A DNA stretch of 64,000 nucleotides from contig NZ_CAKAKB010000001.1 in assembly GCF_916618755.1 (NCBI RefSeq), positions 1-64,000 of the forward strand. The letters run 5' to 3'. Below are positions 29,123 to 38,172 of the stretch, piece after piece. A model generated the notes under the pieces. The model made no database searches. It saw only the letters and a list, made by a program, of their open reading frames with translations, and was not told the origin of the DNA. Each line of letters begins with the position of its first letter. Position 1 is the first letter of the stretch. Source of the stretch: Actinotalea sp. Marseille-Q4924 (GTDB lineage Bacteria > Actinomycetota > Actinomycetes > Actinomycetales > Cellulomonadaceae). Both the position numbers and the translations under genes were made by a program.

Positions 29123-30304
29123 ATGTCGATCGACAGCATCTTCTACCCGCTGAAGTGGGTCGTCGCGTGGATCATGTACGGCTTCCACGAGCTCCTCACC
29201 GGGCTCGGGCTGCCGTCGGAGTCCGGGGCGGCGTGGGTGGGGTCGATCGTCGGCCTCGTCGTCGTCATCCGGATCCTCCTCATCCCGCTGTTCGTCAAGC
29301 AGATCAAGGCCTCGCGCGGGATGCAGCTGGTCGCTCCGGAGCTGCAGAAGGTGCAGAAGAAGTACAAGGGGAAGACGGACCCCGCGTCCCGTGAGGCGAT
29401 GACCCGCGAGACGATGGAGCTGTACAAGAAGCACGGCACGAACCCGTTCGCCTCGTGCCTGCCGATCCTGGCTCAGTCCCCCATCTTCTTCGCGCTCTTC
29501 CGCGTGCTCTACACGCTGCCGAACGTCGCCAACGGCACGTACCAGAACGGTGCGCGGGACTCGATCGGCCCGATCGACCAGCAGCTCGCCCAGGAGGCCG
29601 AGAGCGCCACGATCTTCGGGGCGCGGATCTCGGAGACCTTCCTCGGGTCGGACGACATCAAGGTCAAGATCGTGACGGTGCTGCTCATCGTGGCGATGTC
29701 GGCGACAACGTTCTTCACGCAGCGGCAGCTGACGCAGAAGAACATGCCCGCGTCCGCCCTGCAGGGCCCTATGGCGCAGCAGCAGAAGATGCTGCTCTAC
29801 CTGCTCCCCCTCATCTTCGCCATCTCCGGCGTCAACTTCCCCATCGGTGTGCTCGTGTACTGGACGACGACGAACCTCTGGTCGATGGGCCAGCAGTTCT
29901 ACGTCATCCGGAACAACCCGACGCCGGGGTCCGAGGCCGAGCGGATGCTCAAGGAGCGTCGCGCACGGAAGGCCGCCCGCCACGGCGAGGTCCTGGAGAC
30001 CGAGACGCCCGCGGTGGTCGACACGAAGCCGAAGGGGCAGCGCCAGCAGCCGAAGCGCAAGGACCGGGCGAAGACCACCGGACGGCCCGCACCGGCGGCG
30101 GGTGGTGCCGACGACGACACCACGTCGTCCGTGGCCGGCGAGGCCGGGACGCCCGACGTCGGCGGCGACGGCGTCCGGAGACCTCCCGCGAGCGGAACGT
30201 CGGCACCATCAGGCCCCTCGGGTCCCTCGGCGAACGGCGCGACGTCGGCGGGCAAGAGCGGCAAGAAGAAGCCCCGCGCGACGGGTCCTGGCGCCCCGCG
30301 CTGA
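29123..30304 (+). CDS. yidC: Membrane protein insertase YidC
   Basis: A 393-aa Oxa1/YidC-type insertase that integrates and folds membrane proteins with or without SecYEG. The N-terminal membrane anchor is followed by the coiled cytoplasmic hairpin (LQKVQKKYKGKTDP) and the core helices: NPFASCLPILAQSPIFFALFR, then MLLYLLPLIFAISGVNFPIG. The insertase Arg is probably in helix 2 (VVIRILLIPLFVKQIK). As in other Gram-positives it lacks the large periplasmic domain. About 110 residues at the C-terminus form a Lys/Arg/Pro-rich tail, probably ribosome-binding. A TAGGAGCACC site precedes the ATG. Confidence 0.96.
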   Translation: MSIDSIFYPLKWVVAWIMYGFHELLTGLGLPSESGAAWVGSIVGLVVVIRILLIPLFVKQIKASRGMQLVAPELQKVQKKYKGKTDPASREAMTRETMELYKKHGTNPFASCLPILAQSPIFFALFRVLYTLPNVANGTYQNGARDSIGPIDQQLAQEAESATIFGARISETFLGSDDIKVKIVTVLLIVAMSATTFFTQRQLTQKNMPASALQGPMAQQQKMLLYLLPLIFAISGVNFPIGVLVYWTTTNLWSMGQQFYVIRNNPTPGSEAERMLKERRARKAARHGEVLETETPAVVDTKPKGQRQQPKRKDRAKTTGRPAPAAGGADDDTTSSVAGEAGTPDVGGDGVRRPPASGTSAPSGPSGPSANGATSAGKSGKKKPRATGPGAPR

Positions 30305-30382
30305 CCGTCGTCCCCTCATCCACACCGCCGGGTGCGCAGCATCGATGCGCACCCGGTGGGAACCGCAGGACAGGAGAGCACC

Positions 30383-30901
30383 ATGAGTGACGCACCGGAC
30401 GCTCCAGAGACGGGTCGCGACGGGTCGGACCTCCGTCGCCTCGAGGAGGAGGGCGAGATCGCGGCTGACTACCTCGAGGAGCTCCTCGACATCGCGGACG
30501 TGGACGGAGACATCGATATCGATGTCGACCACGGCAGGGCGGCTGTGGAGATCGTCGCGGAGAGCGGGTCCGAGCGCGGCCTGCGTCGACTCGTCGGGGC
30601 CGATGGCGAGGTGCTCGACGCCCTGCAGGAGCTCACGCGGCTCGCCGTGCAGGCGAAGACGGGCGAGCGGAGCCGGCTCATGCTCGACATCGCGGGGTAT
30701 CGGGCCGGACGGCGCGCCGAGCTCGCGGAGGTCGCTCGCACCGCGATCGCCGAGGTCCGGTCGACCGGTGCTGCCGTGGCGCTGGAGCCGATGAACCCGT
30801 TCGAGCGCAAGGTCGTGCACGACGTCGTGGCCGCCGCCGGCTTCGTCAGCGACAGCGAGGGTGTGGAGCCGTCGCGTCACGTCGTGGTCCGTCCGTCCTG
30901 A
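30383..30901 (+). CDS. khpB: KhpB/Jag-type KH-R3H RNA-binding protein
   Basis: A 172-aa RNA-binding protein. An acidic N-terminus (about residues 1-35) is followed by a KH domain with the GADGEVLDALQELTRLAV pattern, then an R3H domain from about residue 105 (RAELAEVARTAIAEV, then NPFERKVVHDVV with the Arg-x3-His spacing). This architecture matches Jag/SpoIIIJ-associated proteins encoded after yidC. It lacks the Jag-N domain of Firmicutes. The ATG at 30383 has AGGAGAGC upstream. Confidence 0.93.
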   Translation: MSDAPDAPETGRDGSDLRRLEEEGEIAADYLEELLDIADVDGDIDIDVDHGRAAVEIVAESGSERGLRRLVGADGEVLDALQELTRLAVQAKTGERSRLMLDIAGYRAGRRAELAEVARTAIAEVRSTGAAVALEPMNPFERKVVHDVVAAAGFVSDSEGVEPSRHVVVRPS

Positions 30902-30949
30902 CGTCGTGGCGGTCCCGGCGAGTGCTGTGACGGTGCCCGTCCTCGGGCG

Positions 30950-31699
30950 GTGTCGATGACGGCCGGATCACCCGACGGTGGATCGATCGGCCCTGACACG
31001 GAGTCGGTGCGTCTGCTGCTGGGCGACCGGCTGCCTCTTGTGGAGCGGTACGCCCGGATGCTGGCCGACCAGGGGGTGGTCAGAGGGCTCGTCGGTCCCC
31101 GGGAGGTGCCGCGCCTGTGGGAGCGTCACCTCCTCAACTCCGCCGCCGTGGCGCCGTTCCTGCCGGACTCCGGGACGGTCGTCGACCTCGGCAGCGGTGC
31201 AGGACTGCCCGGAGTGGTGCTGGCCTGCCTGCGGCCGGACCTGCACGTCGTCCTCGTCGAGCCGATGCTGCGGCGTTGCGTGTGGCTCGAAGAGGTCGCC
31301 GGCGCCCTAGAGCTGTCCGAGGTCGAGGTCCGTCGCGGCCGCGCCGAGGAGCTGACGGGTCAGCTGTCCGGCGACGTCGTCACCGCTCGAGCCGTGGCGC
31401 CGCTGGACAGGCTCGCGGGCTGGGCGCTCCCGCTGTGTCGTGTCGGAGGTTCGTTGCTCGCACTCAAGGGCGAACGGGCGCAGGACGAGCTCGACGCGGC
31501 CCGTCCGGTTCTCGCCCCGCTCGGCGGCGACGACGGCGAGGTGCTGATGGCCCCGACGGTGCCCGAGATCCCTGCGACGTCGGTGGTGCGCGTCCGGAAG
31601 GTCGCTCCTGGCGTTCGCGTCACGGGCGGAGGTCCCCCCTCACGACAGGAGCGCCCGGGCCGGCGGGCCGGTCGCTCGGCACGGCGACAGCGCTCCTGA
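30950..31699 (+). CDS. rsmG: 16S rRNA (guanine-N7) methyltransferase RsmG
   Basis: A 249-aa SAM-dependent enzyme that methylates N7 of G527 of 16S rRNA (E. coli numbering). Visible are the family N-terminal signature RLPLVERYARMLADQGV, the PREVPRLWERHLLNSAAV segment, and the SAM-binding loop VVDLGSGAGLPGVVLAC. The start is uncertain: GTG 30950 and ATG 30956 are both in frame with a weak ribosome site. It is the last gene before the parS array. Loss of function in relatives gives low-level streptomycin resistance. Confidence 0.93.
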   Translation: MSMTAGSPDGGSIGPDTESVRLLLGDRLPLVERYARMLADQGVVRGLVGPREVPRLWERHLLNSAAVAPFLPDSGTVVDLGSGAGLPGVVLACLRPDLHVVLVEPMLRRCVWLEEVAGALELSEVEVRRGRAEELTGQLSGDVVTARAVAPLDRLAGWALPLCRVGGSLLALKGERAQDELDAARPVLAPLGGDDGEVLMAPTVPEIPATSVVRVRKVAPGVRVTGGGPPSRQERPGRRAGRSARRQRS

Positions 31700-31743
31700 T
31701 CGCGGGGCGGCCTTCGGACTCCGCCAGCGTGCACCGTGCGCAT

Positions 31744-31757
31744 GTTTCACGTGGAAC
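31744..31757. promoter_or_regulatory. parS site 1
   Basis: GTTTCACGTGGAAC, one change from the consensus palindrome GTTTCACGTGAAAC. Expected ParB binding site. Confidence 0.9.
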
Positions 31758-31903
31758 GTGCCCCCGTTGCGGTGTCGGGCCCAGCGCCGGTCTCAGGAAC
31801 AGCCGGCTTCATCCAGCCGACGACGTCCGAGCGGGCCGTGCTTGCGGATCGGGGCTCAGGGCGGAGCGCCTCCGGCACGGTCCACGGTGTCGCGGTACGC
31901 GCT

Positions 31904-31917
31904 GTTTCGCGTGGAAC
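31904..31917. promoter_or_regulatory. parS site 2 (variant)
   Basis: GTTTCGCGTGGAAC, two changes from consensus; the central CACGTG is CGCGTG. Probably weaker. Confidence 0.7.
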
Positions 31918-32065
31918 ACGTGATGTGTGGGGAGGCCGCCCTCAAGTCCGCGCCTCTTCGCCCCGCCGGGGTGCCGGCCGTAGGAGCGTGTCCTCGGCGG
32001 TTCTCCTTCACCCACCGGAATCCGTGAGCAGCCGACGTCGTGGGCACGCCCGGGTCTACAGCGGT

Positions 32066-32079
32066 GTTTCACGTGGAAC
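32066..32079. promoter_or_regulatory. parS site 3
   Basis: GTTTCACGTGGAAC, identical to site 1. Confidence 0.9.
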
Positions 32080-32212
32080 GGGAGAGCTCTGTGTCTCAGT
32101 GCTCTCCGAAAGTTCGTAGGTCCTCCATCGGCACACTGGTTGACAGGGCAGGTGTGGCGACGGTGCAGGCGGAGCCGGTTCCTTCCAGACGTCGGCGCGA
32201 ACGCACGTCGAT

Positions 32213-32226
32213 GTTGCACGTGGAAC
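32213..32226. promoter_or_regulatory. parS site 4 (variant)
   Basis: GTTGCACGTGGAAC, two changes from consensus. Confidence 0.75.
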
Positions 32227-32481
32227 GCCGAGCTCGATCCGTTGCGCACCGGAGGGTCACCGCTGCCTTGCCCTCCGATGGGCCGGCCTGGCCTGCTCGA
32301 GAGCGACCCTCAGTGGGCAGTCCGGCATGCACCGGACGTGAGCCGATGCGACTCCCACGGTCGGCGGTGGTCGACGGTGACGCTACGTGTTCGTCCACCC
32401 AGCCGCGACCACGGGGCGACCGGTCTTCTTGGGCGGTCGTCTTCCGCTGCACAGACCGCTGGAGCCGCACGACGTCTCTCC

Positions 32482-32495
32482 GTTTCACGTGAAAC
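32482..32495. promoter_or_regulatory. parS site 5 (perfect palindrome)
   Basis: GTTTCACGTGAAAC, the exact consensus, in the middle of the array. Confidence 0.95.
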
Positions 32496-32723
32496 GGCCG
32501 GGCGCGCCTTCGACTCAGTCCGTGACCGGGCCATCCGTTCGCCGGCTGGTGCAACAGCCGGATGCGCGGCCGGCACACCGACCACGTCAGACAGCCGACA
32601 AACGAGGGGCGACCGCCAACGCGGACGTCTCCGAACGGTGGTTGCGATGGGGCGCTTCGTTGCGTAGGTCCACGACCGGAAGCATCGATTCGCGGGGCAT
32701 CACGGCGCCTTGTGGACCACAGC

Positions 32724-32737
32724 ATTTCACGTGGAAC
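32724..32737. promoter_or_regulatory. parS site 6 (variant)
   Basis: ATTTCACGTGGAAC, two changes from consensus. Confidence 0.8.
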
Positions 32738-32895
32738 GTCAGCCGACATGGTGCGCGTCACGGCCCTTGACCGACACTGTGCGCGCCTGTGCCTGCGCAT
32801 TCGGTTCACGGGGTGTGTGCGTGCTTCGACGCAGCGCACCACGGCAGGCGCCCGGGCCGAGCCAACGCACGCCGTCACGACGAAATTCGGCCGCT

Positions 32896-32909
32896 GTTCC
32901 ACGTGAAAC
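32896..32909. promoter_or_regulatory. parS site 7
   Basis: GTTCCACGTGAAAC, the reverse orientation of site 1. Confidence 0.9.
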
Positions 32910-33026
32910 GGTCGCCCGATCACAGATGTGCGACCAGGACATGTTGAGAGTCGCACGCGACTGAAAGGTTAGGAGATCGGGCTGAGCCGGCGCGGCGCTC
33001 AGGCGGCCCTGCGGCGTGGCGCCGAG

Positions 33027-33040
33027 GTTCCACGTGAAAC
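33027..33040. promoter_or_regulatory. parS site 8
   Basis: GTTCCACGTGAAAC, identical to site 7. Confidence 0.9.
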
Positions 33041-33165
33041 CGACATCGCGCGGGTGTGAGCCGGCAACGAACGTGCCCGCGCGGGTGCACTCGTGTCTCG
33101 CCTGGACTGGGTTCAGAGCCACCGCATGAAGAGGTGCAGCCGGGTGACGTACCGAGGATGCCCAC

Positions 33166-33179
33166 GTTCCACGTGAAAC
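33166..33179. promoter_or_regulatory. parS site 9
   Basis: GTTCCACGTGAAAC, identical to site 7. Confidence 0.9.
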
Positions 33180-33349
33180 GCGCACCCGTTCCTGGTCGTG
33201 CGGTGGGGACAAGGCCGGGTGCCGCTGCCGGGGCCACCGTTGCACTCGTCTGCGGTGACTCGAAGGTGGGGCACCGGCGCACGGCGCGGTGCCGCAGCGT
33301 GCCTGTGGTCGATGGCAGGATGTACCCACTCGACTGAACGGGAGACGTA

Positions 33350-34348
33350 GTGGATCAGGACGCCACCTGGAGCGTTTCACGTGGAACAACCGCCGCGCTC
33401 TCCGACGACGAGCGCCGCGCTCTCCTCATCGAGAGCCTGCCGGAGGTCGACGACAGCACTCCGCTCGCCGCTCAGCTCGCAGCAGACGCCCGCCGAAGGA
33501 TCGACCTCTCGGGTCGTCGGTTCGAGAGGCCGCCCTCGACACGTGTCATCACCGTGGCGAACCAGAAGGGCGGGGTCGGCAAGACGACCACCACCGTCAA
33601 CATCGCCGCTGCGCTGGCGCAGGCAGGCTTGAACGTCCTCGTCGTCGACAACGACCCGCAAGGCAACGCCTCCACGGCCCTCGGCATCGAGCACCGCGCC
33701 GGCACCCCGTCCGTCTACGAGGTGCTGGTCGAAGGCGAGGACCTGGCAGCGGTGGTCCAGCCGTCGCCGGACATCGCCAGGCTCGAGTGCGCGCCGGCGA
33801 CCATCGACCTCTCCGGTGCGGAGATCGAGCTGGTGTCGCTCGTGGCGCGTGAGGGACGGCTGGGGAACGCCATCTCGGCGTACGTCGAGCAGCGGGCGCA
33901 GGAGGGGAACCGCCTGGACTACGTCTTCATCGACTGCCCACCGAGCCTCGGTCTCCTCACGGTAAACGCGTTCGTCGCAGCTCGCGAGGTCCTCATCCCC
34001 ATCCAGTGCGAGTACTACGCCCTCGAGGGCCTGAGCCAGCTGCTCAAGAACGTCCAGCTCATCAAGAACCACCTCAACCGGGACCTCCACGTCTCCACGA
34101 TCCTGCTCACGATGTACGACGCGCGGACGAACCTCGCGCAGCAGGTCGCTGCCGAGGTCAGGGAGCACTTCCCGGTCCAGACCCTCCGGACCACGGTGCC
34201 TCGGTCGGTGCGGATCTCGGAGGCGCCGAGCCATGCGCAGACCGTGATGACCTATGACCCGGGATCCACCGGCGCCCTCGCGTACCTCGCGGCCGCGCGC
34301 GAGATCGCGCAGCGAGCCATGACCCAGCAGAACACCCAGGAGCACTGA
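33350..34348 (+). CDS. parA: Chromosome partitioning ATPase ParA
   Basis: A 332-aa Walker-type ATPase that drives origin segregation with ParB. The deviant Walker [15 protein letters not shown] is near residues 70-83, with Walker A' [11 protein letters not shown] and Walker [15 protein letters not shown]. The signature Lys of the deviant P-loop (KGGVGKT) is present. About 60 residues precede the ATPase core; this N-terminal extension contains a parS site in its coding DNA. The GTG start at 33350 follows GGGAGAC. It overlaps parB by one base (TGATG). Confidence 0.96.
   Translation: MDQDATWSVSRGTTAALSDDERRALLIESLPEVDDSTPLAAQLAADARRRIDLSGRRFERPPSTRVITVANQKGGVGKTTTTVNIAAALAQAGLNVLVVDNDPQGNASTALGIEHRAGTPSVYEVLVEGEDLAAVVQPSPDIARLECAPATIDLSGAEIELVSLVAREGRLGNAISAYVEQRAQEGNRLDYVFIDCPPSLGLLTVNAFVAAREVLIPIQCEYYALEGLSQLLKNVQLIKNHLNRDLHVSTILLTMYDARTNLAQQVAAEVREHFPVQTLRTTVPRSVRISEAPSHAQTVMTYDPGSTGALAYLAAAREIAQRAMTQQNTQEH
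33374..33387. promoter_or_regulatory. parS site 10, inside parA
   Basis: GTTTCACGTGGAAC lies in codons 9-13 of parA and encodes part of VSRGT. It is 24 bases from the start codon, so ParB bound here could affect parAB expression. Confidence 0.85.
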
Positions 34349-35667
34349 TGGCGGAGAAGCGACGCGGACTCGGACGAGGGCTCGGAGCCCTCATCCCCAG
34401 CGGACCCAGCGGAGCCGACCGGCCGGTCGACGTCTTCTTCCCCGGTAGCGCAGCGGCCGTGGCACTCGACGAGAACGCACCGCCGGAGGTCCCGCACCAG
34501 GGCTCCGAGCCGGACCTCGCGGGTCTGGGGCGGCCGCGCGGTGCCCTTCTGCGCGACGGGGCCGAGACGGCGACGGAGGCGTCCGCACGGGACGGCATCG
34601 TGGCTCGCGAGGATGCCCCCGGGGGCATGCAGGAGACTGCGGGTGACGAGGTGGCTGCGGCCGAGGACGCCGCCGTCGACGCGACGGCGTCGGCATCGTC
34701 CGACACGTCGACGCCAGCCGGCACCCCCATGCCTGCCGTGCAGGACACCACGCCGCCTGCGGCGGATCCCACCGTGGTGACGGCACCGCAGGAGGACGAG
34801 CGCACCGACGCTCCGGACGACGGCACATCGCTCGTGCCCGTGCCCGGGGTGCACTTCGCCGAGGTCCCCGTCGAGGCGATCCGCCCCAACCCGCGGCAGC
34901 CCCGGACGGTGTTCGACGAGGACGCGCTCGCCGAGCTGGTCGGCTCGATCAGGGAGATCGGGGTCCTCCAGCCGGTGGTCGTCCGTCCCGTACCGGGCGA
35001 GGACGGTGCGCAGTACGAGCTCATCATGGGTGAGCGTCGCTGGCGTGCCACCCAGAAGGCCGGACTGCCGACGATCCCGGCGATCGTCCGCGAGACCGAG
35101 GACCATGACCTCCTGCGGGACGCGCTGCTCGAGAACCTGCACCGCAGCCAGCTGAACGCCCTCGAGGAGGCGGCTGCCTACCAGCAGCTGCTCGACGACT
35201 TCGGGTGCACCCACGAGGAGCTCGCCACCCGGATCCACCGGTCCCGGCCGCAGATCTCCAACACCCTGCGCCTGCTCAGGCTCCCGCCGCTTGTCCAGCG
35301 GCGTGTGGCGGCCGGCGTGCTCTCGGCAGGGCACGCCCGGGCGCTGCTCGGCCTGCCCGACGCCGCGGCGATGGAACGACTGGCGCAGCGCATCGTCGCC
35401 GAGGGGCTGTCGGTCCGCGCCACGGAGGAGATCGTCACGCTGGGCGGCGACCCCGAGCGGCGCGCACCCGTGCGGCGTCCTCGCGCCGGTGGACGGAACC
35501 TCGCCCTCGACGACCTCGCGAGCAGGCTCTCGGATCGATTCGACACCCGCGTGAAGATCGCGCTCGGCAAGAACAAGGGACGGCTCACCGTCGAGTTCGC
35601 CTCGGTCGACGACCTCAACCGCATCCTCGCCACGCTGTCACCGGACGATCCCGGCCTCCTGCGCTGA
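34348..35667 (+). CDS. parB: Chromosome partitioning protein ParB
   Basis: A 439-aa CTP-dependent clamp that loads at parS. The N-terminus [17 protein letters not shown] is the ParA-contact motif. An unusually long acidic, Ala/Thr/Pro-rich linker (about residues 20-165) follows. The CTP-binding domain begins near residue 169 ([15 protein letters not shown], then [14 protein letters not shown]), and the parS-binding helix-turn-helix follows ([34 protein letters not shown]). The C-terminal dimer domain ends the protein. It is translated directly after parA, and the parS array is immediately upstream of the operon. Confidence 0.96.
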   Translation: MAEKRRGLGRGLGALIPSGPSGADRPVDVFFPGSAAAVALDENAPPEVPHQGSEPDLAGLGRPRGALLRDGAETATEASARDGIVAREDAPGGMQETAGDEVAAAEDAAVDATASASSDTSTPAGTPMPAVQDTTPPAADPTVVTAPQEDERTDAPDDGTSLVPVPGVHFAEVPVEAIRPNPRQPRTVFDEDALAELVGSIREIGVLQPVVVRPVPGEDGAQYELIMGERRWRATQKAGLPTIPAIVRETEDHDLLRDALLENLHRSQLNALEEAAAYQQLLDDFGCTHEELATRIHRSRPQISNTLRLLRLPPLVQRRVAAGVLSAGHARALLGLPDAAAMERLAQRIVAEGLSVRATEEIVTLGGDPERRAPVRRPRAGGRNLALDDLASRLSDRFDTRVKIALGKNKGRLTVEFASVDDLNRILATLSPDDPGLLR

Positions 35668-35710
35668 CCTCGAGGCAGGACGGGCGGCGCTCGGGGAGCG
35701 GGCGGCCCGA

Positions 35711-36664
35711 TCAGTCGGACGCGGCGGCGGCGGCCTCCACGATCGCGCGGTACAGCTTGCCCAGGTCCTGCCCGTCCGCCAGGGCGGCCTGCGGCAGCAG
35801 CGACGTCTCCGTCATGCCGGGTGCCGTGTTGACGTCGATGAACTGCGGCACGCCGTCGCGGTCCACGATGAGGTCGGTCCGCGACAGGTGACGGAGCCCC
35901 AGCGCGCGGTGGACGGTCACCGCCGCCTCCGCCACCCGTGCGGCGACGTCCGTCGCCAGCCGTGCGGGCGTGAAGTACTCCGTCCGGCCCGGGACGTAGC
36001 GGGCGTCGTAGTCGTACGGCCCCTCCGTGACCACCTCCACGGCCGGCAGGGCGCGCGGGCCGTCGCCGGTGTCGACGACGCTCACCGCGACCTCGACGCC
36101 CTCGATGGCCTGCTCCACCAGCGCGGTGTCGCCGTAGGAGAAGCAGCCGACCATCGCCCGCGGGAGCGCGTCGGCGGACCTGACGACGGTCACGCCGAGG
36201 GCGGATCCGCCACGGGACGGCTTCACCGCCAGAGGGAGACCGAGCGCGTCCAGGACGCTCCGGAGGACCTCCCCGGCTCCGAGCTCACGGAAGAGGCTCT
36301 GCGGCAGAGTGACGAACCGGGGCGTGGCGACGCCGGCCTGGGCGGCGAGGGTCTTGGCGACCGGCTTGCTCCACGCGCAGCGGCTGGCCCGGGGTCCGGC
36401 GCCCACGTACGGGAGCTCGAGCATCTCCAGGACGTCCCGCACCGACCCGTCCTCACCCGTGGCGCCGTGGAGCAGCGGCCACACGAGCCCGGGCCGCACC
36501 TCCCGCAGCGTCGGCAGGAGCGTCGCGTCGACGTCGTGCACGGTCACGTCCACGCCGGCGGCTCGGAGCGCCTCGGCCACGCGGCGCCCGCTGCGGAGCG
36601 AGACGTCGCGCTCGTGCGACAGGCCGCCGGCCAGCACGAGCACGTCGGGTGTCCGGTCGGACAT
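35711..36664 (-). CDS. D-alanine-D-alanine ligase-like ATP-grasp enzyme
   Basis: A 317-aa ATP-grasp protein of the Ddl family, which joins two D-Ala for peptidoglycan. Visible are the N-terminal AGGLSHERDVSLRSGRRV, the active-site segment LHGATGEDGSVRDVLEMLELPYVG (slightly atypical of LHGxxGEDG), VKPSRGGSALGVTVV, and the metal/phosphate segment FIDVNTAPGMTETS. Short relative to many Ddl (about 350 aa). The start at 36664 is set by GAGAGGAG upstream. It is 11 bases after the aminotransferase and probably cotranscribed. A related dipeptide ligase specificity cannot be excluded. Confidence 0.85.
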   Translation of the reverse strand: MSDRTPDVLVLAGGLSHERDVSLRSGRRVAEALRAAGVDVTVHDVDATLLPTLREVRPGLVWPLLHGATGEDGSVRDVLEMLELPYVGAGPRASRCAWSKPVAKTLAAQAGVATPRFVTLPQSLFRELGAGEVLRSVLDALGLPLAVKPSRGGSALGVTVVRSADALPRAMVGCFSYGDTALVEQAIEGVEVAVSVVDTGDGPRALPAVEVVTEGPYDYDARYVPGRTEYFTPARLATDVAARVAEAAVTVHRALGLRHLSRTDLIVDRDGVPQFIDVNTAPGMTETSLLPQAALADGQDLGKLYRAIVEAAAAASD

Positions 36665-36675
36665 CGACACTCCTC

Positions 36676-38055
36676 TCACGTCAGGTCGGGGGCGGGCGAT
36701 TCGACGATGCGGACCTCGCGGCCCGCCGCGGTACCGAAGATCTCCACGAGCTCACGCTCCGCCTCGACGACGCCGGCGAGGCGTCGGACGCCCTCGCGGA
36801 TCCGGTCGGGCGTCGGGTAGCAGAACGACAGGCGCATGTGGTCCGCGCCCTGTCCGTCCGCGTAGAAGGCGGTACCGGACACGTAGGCGACCAGCGCGGT
36901 GATCGCTCGCGGCAGCATCGCCTGGGCGTCGAGCCCGTCCGGCAGCCGCACCCAGGTGTAGAAGCCGCCGTCGGGGACCGTCCAGGACGCCTCGGGCATG
37001 TGCTCCGCAAGCGCGCCGATCATCGCGTCGCGCCGCTCGCGGTACATCTCGCGGAACGCCTTCACCTGGCTCCGCCAGTCGTGGTTCTCCAGGTACGTGG
37101 AGATCGAGAGCTGGGAGGCGTTGGACGGGCAGAGGATCGCCGACTCGCTGGCCAGGACGAGCTTCTCGCGGACGGCGTGCGGCGCGACGGCCCATCCGAC
37201 GCGGTACCCAGGCGCGAACGTCTTCGAGAACGAGCCGAGGTAGATGACGCCGTCGTCGTCCAGGGAGCGCATGGCAGGCAGGGGGTCGCCCGAGAAGCCG
37301 AGCAGCCCGTACGGGTTGTCCTCCACGACGAGCACGCCGTACCGCTGGGCGATCTCCAGGACCTTCGGTCGCCGTTCGAGGGACAGCGTCACCCCGGCGG
37401 GGTTGTGGTAGTTCGGCACCGTGTAGAGGAACTTGACCCGTCGACCCTCCGCGGACAGCCGGCGCAGGGTCGTCTCGAGCGCCTCGGGGACGAGGCCGTG
37501 CTCGTCCAGGGGGACGTGGACGACGTCGGCCTCGTACGCGCGGAAGACGCCGAGCGCACCGACGTAGCTCGGCGCCTCCGCGACGACGACGTCGCCGGGA
37601 TTGATGAAGAGGCGGGTCACCAGGTCCAGGGCTTGTTGAGAGCCGGTGGTGATGACGACGTCGTCGGAGTGCGCCTCGATGCCCTCCAGCCGCATCACCT
37701 CGAGCACCTGCTCCCGCAGCCGCTCGTCACCCTGGCCCGAGCCGTACTGGAGGGCTGTCGCACCGCGGGTGGCGATGAGCCGCTGCGTGGTCTCGGCGAT
37801 CGCCTCGAGCGGCAGGCCCGCGAGGTACGGCATGCCACCGGCGAGCGACACCACCTCGGGACGGTTGGCGACGGCGAACAGCGCGCGGATCTCGGAGGCG
37901 CGCATCCCGTGGGTGCGGTCGGCGTAGGAGCCGATCCACGAGTCGAGCCGAGTGCCGTGGGGGTGCTGCGGACCCGTCGACGGACGAGCGGTGGGGGCGG
38001 CGCTGCCGGGGGCAGGAGTCACCCGCCCCGTCGGTTCGCCGTTCTCGGGAGTCAT
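36676..38055 (-). CDS. PLP-dependent aminotransferase, class I/II fold (MocR/2-aminoadipate type)
   Basis: A 459-aa cytoplasmic fold-type I aminotransferase. After a Pro-rich N-terminal tail of about 40 residues it has the PLP scaffold: LQYGSGQGDERLREQVLEV, TTGSQQALDLVTRLF, VEDNPYGLLGFSG, and the Schiff-base Lys in GSFSKTFAPGYRVGW. The pattern matches the 2-aminoadipate/aromatic aminotransferase group often found beside parB in actinobacteria. It lacks the GntR DNA-binding domain of MocR regulators. The substrate is not determined. The Ddl-like gene follows directly. Confidence 0.88.
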   Translation of the reverse strand: MTPENGEPTGRVTPAPGSAAPTARPSTGPQHPHGTRLDSWIGSYADRTHGMRASEIRALFAVANRPEVVSLAGGMPYLAGLPLEAIAETTQRLIATRGATALQYGSGQGDERLREQVLEVMRLEGIEAHSDDVVITTGSQQALDLVTRLFINPGDVVVAEAPSYVGALGVFRAYEADVVHVPLDEHGLVPEALETTLRRLSAEGRRVKFLYTVPNYHNPAGVTLSLERRPKVLEIAQRYGVLVVEDNPYGLLGFSGDPLPAMRSLDDDGVIYLGSFSKTFAPGYRVGWAVAPHAVREKLVLASESAILCPSNASQLSISTYLENHDWRSQVKAFREMYRERRDAMIGALAEHMPEASWTVPDGGFYTWVRLPDGLDAQAMLPRAITALVAYVSGTAFYADGQGADHMRLSFCYPTPDRIREGVRRLAGVVEAERELVEIFGTAAGREVRIVESPAPDLT

Positions 38056-38125
38056 GCGCGGCAGTCTGCCACGACGCCCCGGCTCGACTCCGGCGGCGAC
38101 CGTCGCTCGGTCGCCGCCGGGACGA

Positions 38126-38159
38126 CGACGGCCCCCGACCGGCGGGTCGGGGGCCGTCG
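38126..38159 (-). terminator. Terminator after trxA
   Basis: A perfect 15-bp stem (38126-38140 with 38145-38159) and a 4-base loop lie 14 bases past the trxA stop. It separates the trxB-trxA unit from the aminotransferase gene. Confidence 0.8.
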
Positions 38160-38172
38160 CGACGGGCCGTGC

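Larger units (their letters stand above)
31700..33349. other. Gene-free parS array (centromere region) between rsmG and parA
   Basis: A 1650-base region without a credible gene. It carries nine parS-like 14-mers related to GTTTCACGTGAAAC at 31744, 31904, 32066, 32213, 32482, 32724, 32896, 33027 and 33166, and a tenth at 33374 just inside parA. Spacing is 131-269 bases. Only the site at 32482 is perfectly palindromic. In most sites one arm reads GGAAC instead of GAAAC; that arm is on the right in the rsmG-side sites and at 32724 and 33374, and on the left at 32896, 33027 and 33166. The intervening sequence shows no conserved block. Short open frames here have no family motifs. Confidence 0.9.

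Noticed and set aside
31700-33349. Short open frames within the parS array
   Set aside because: They are Arg/Pro/Ser-rich, overlap on both strands, have no ribosome sites or motifs, and are interrupted by parS sites.
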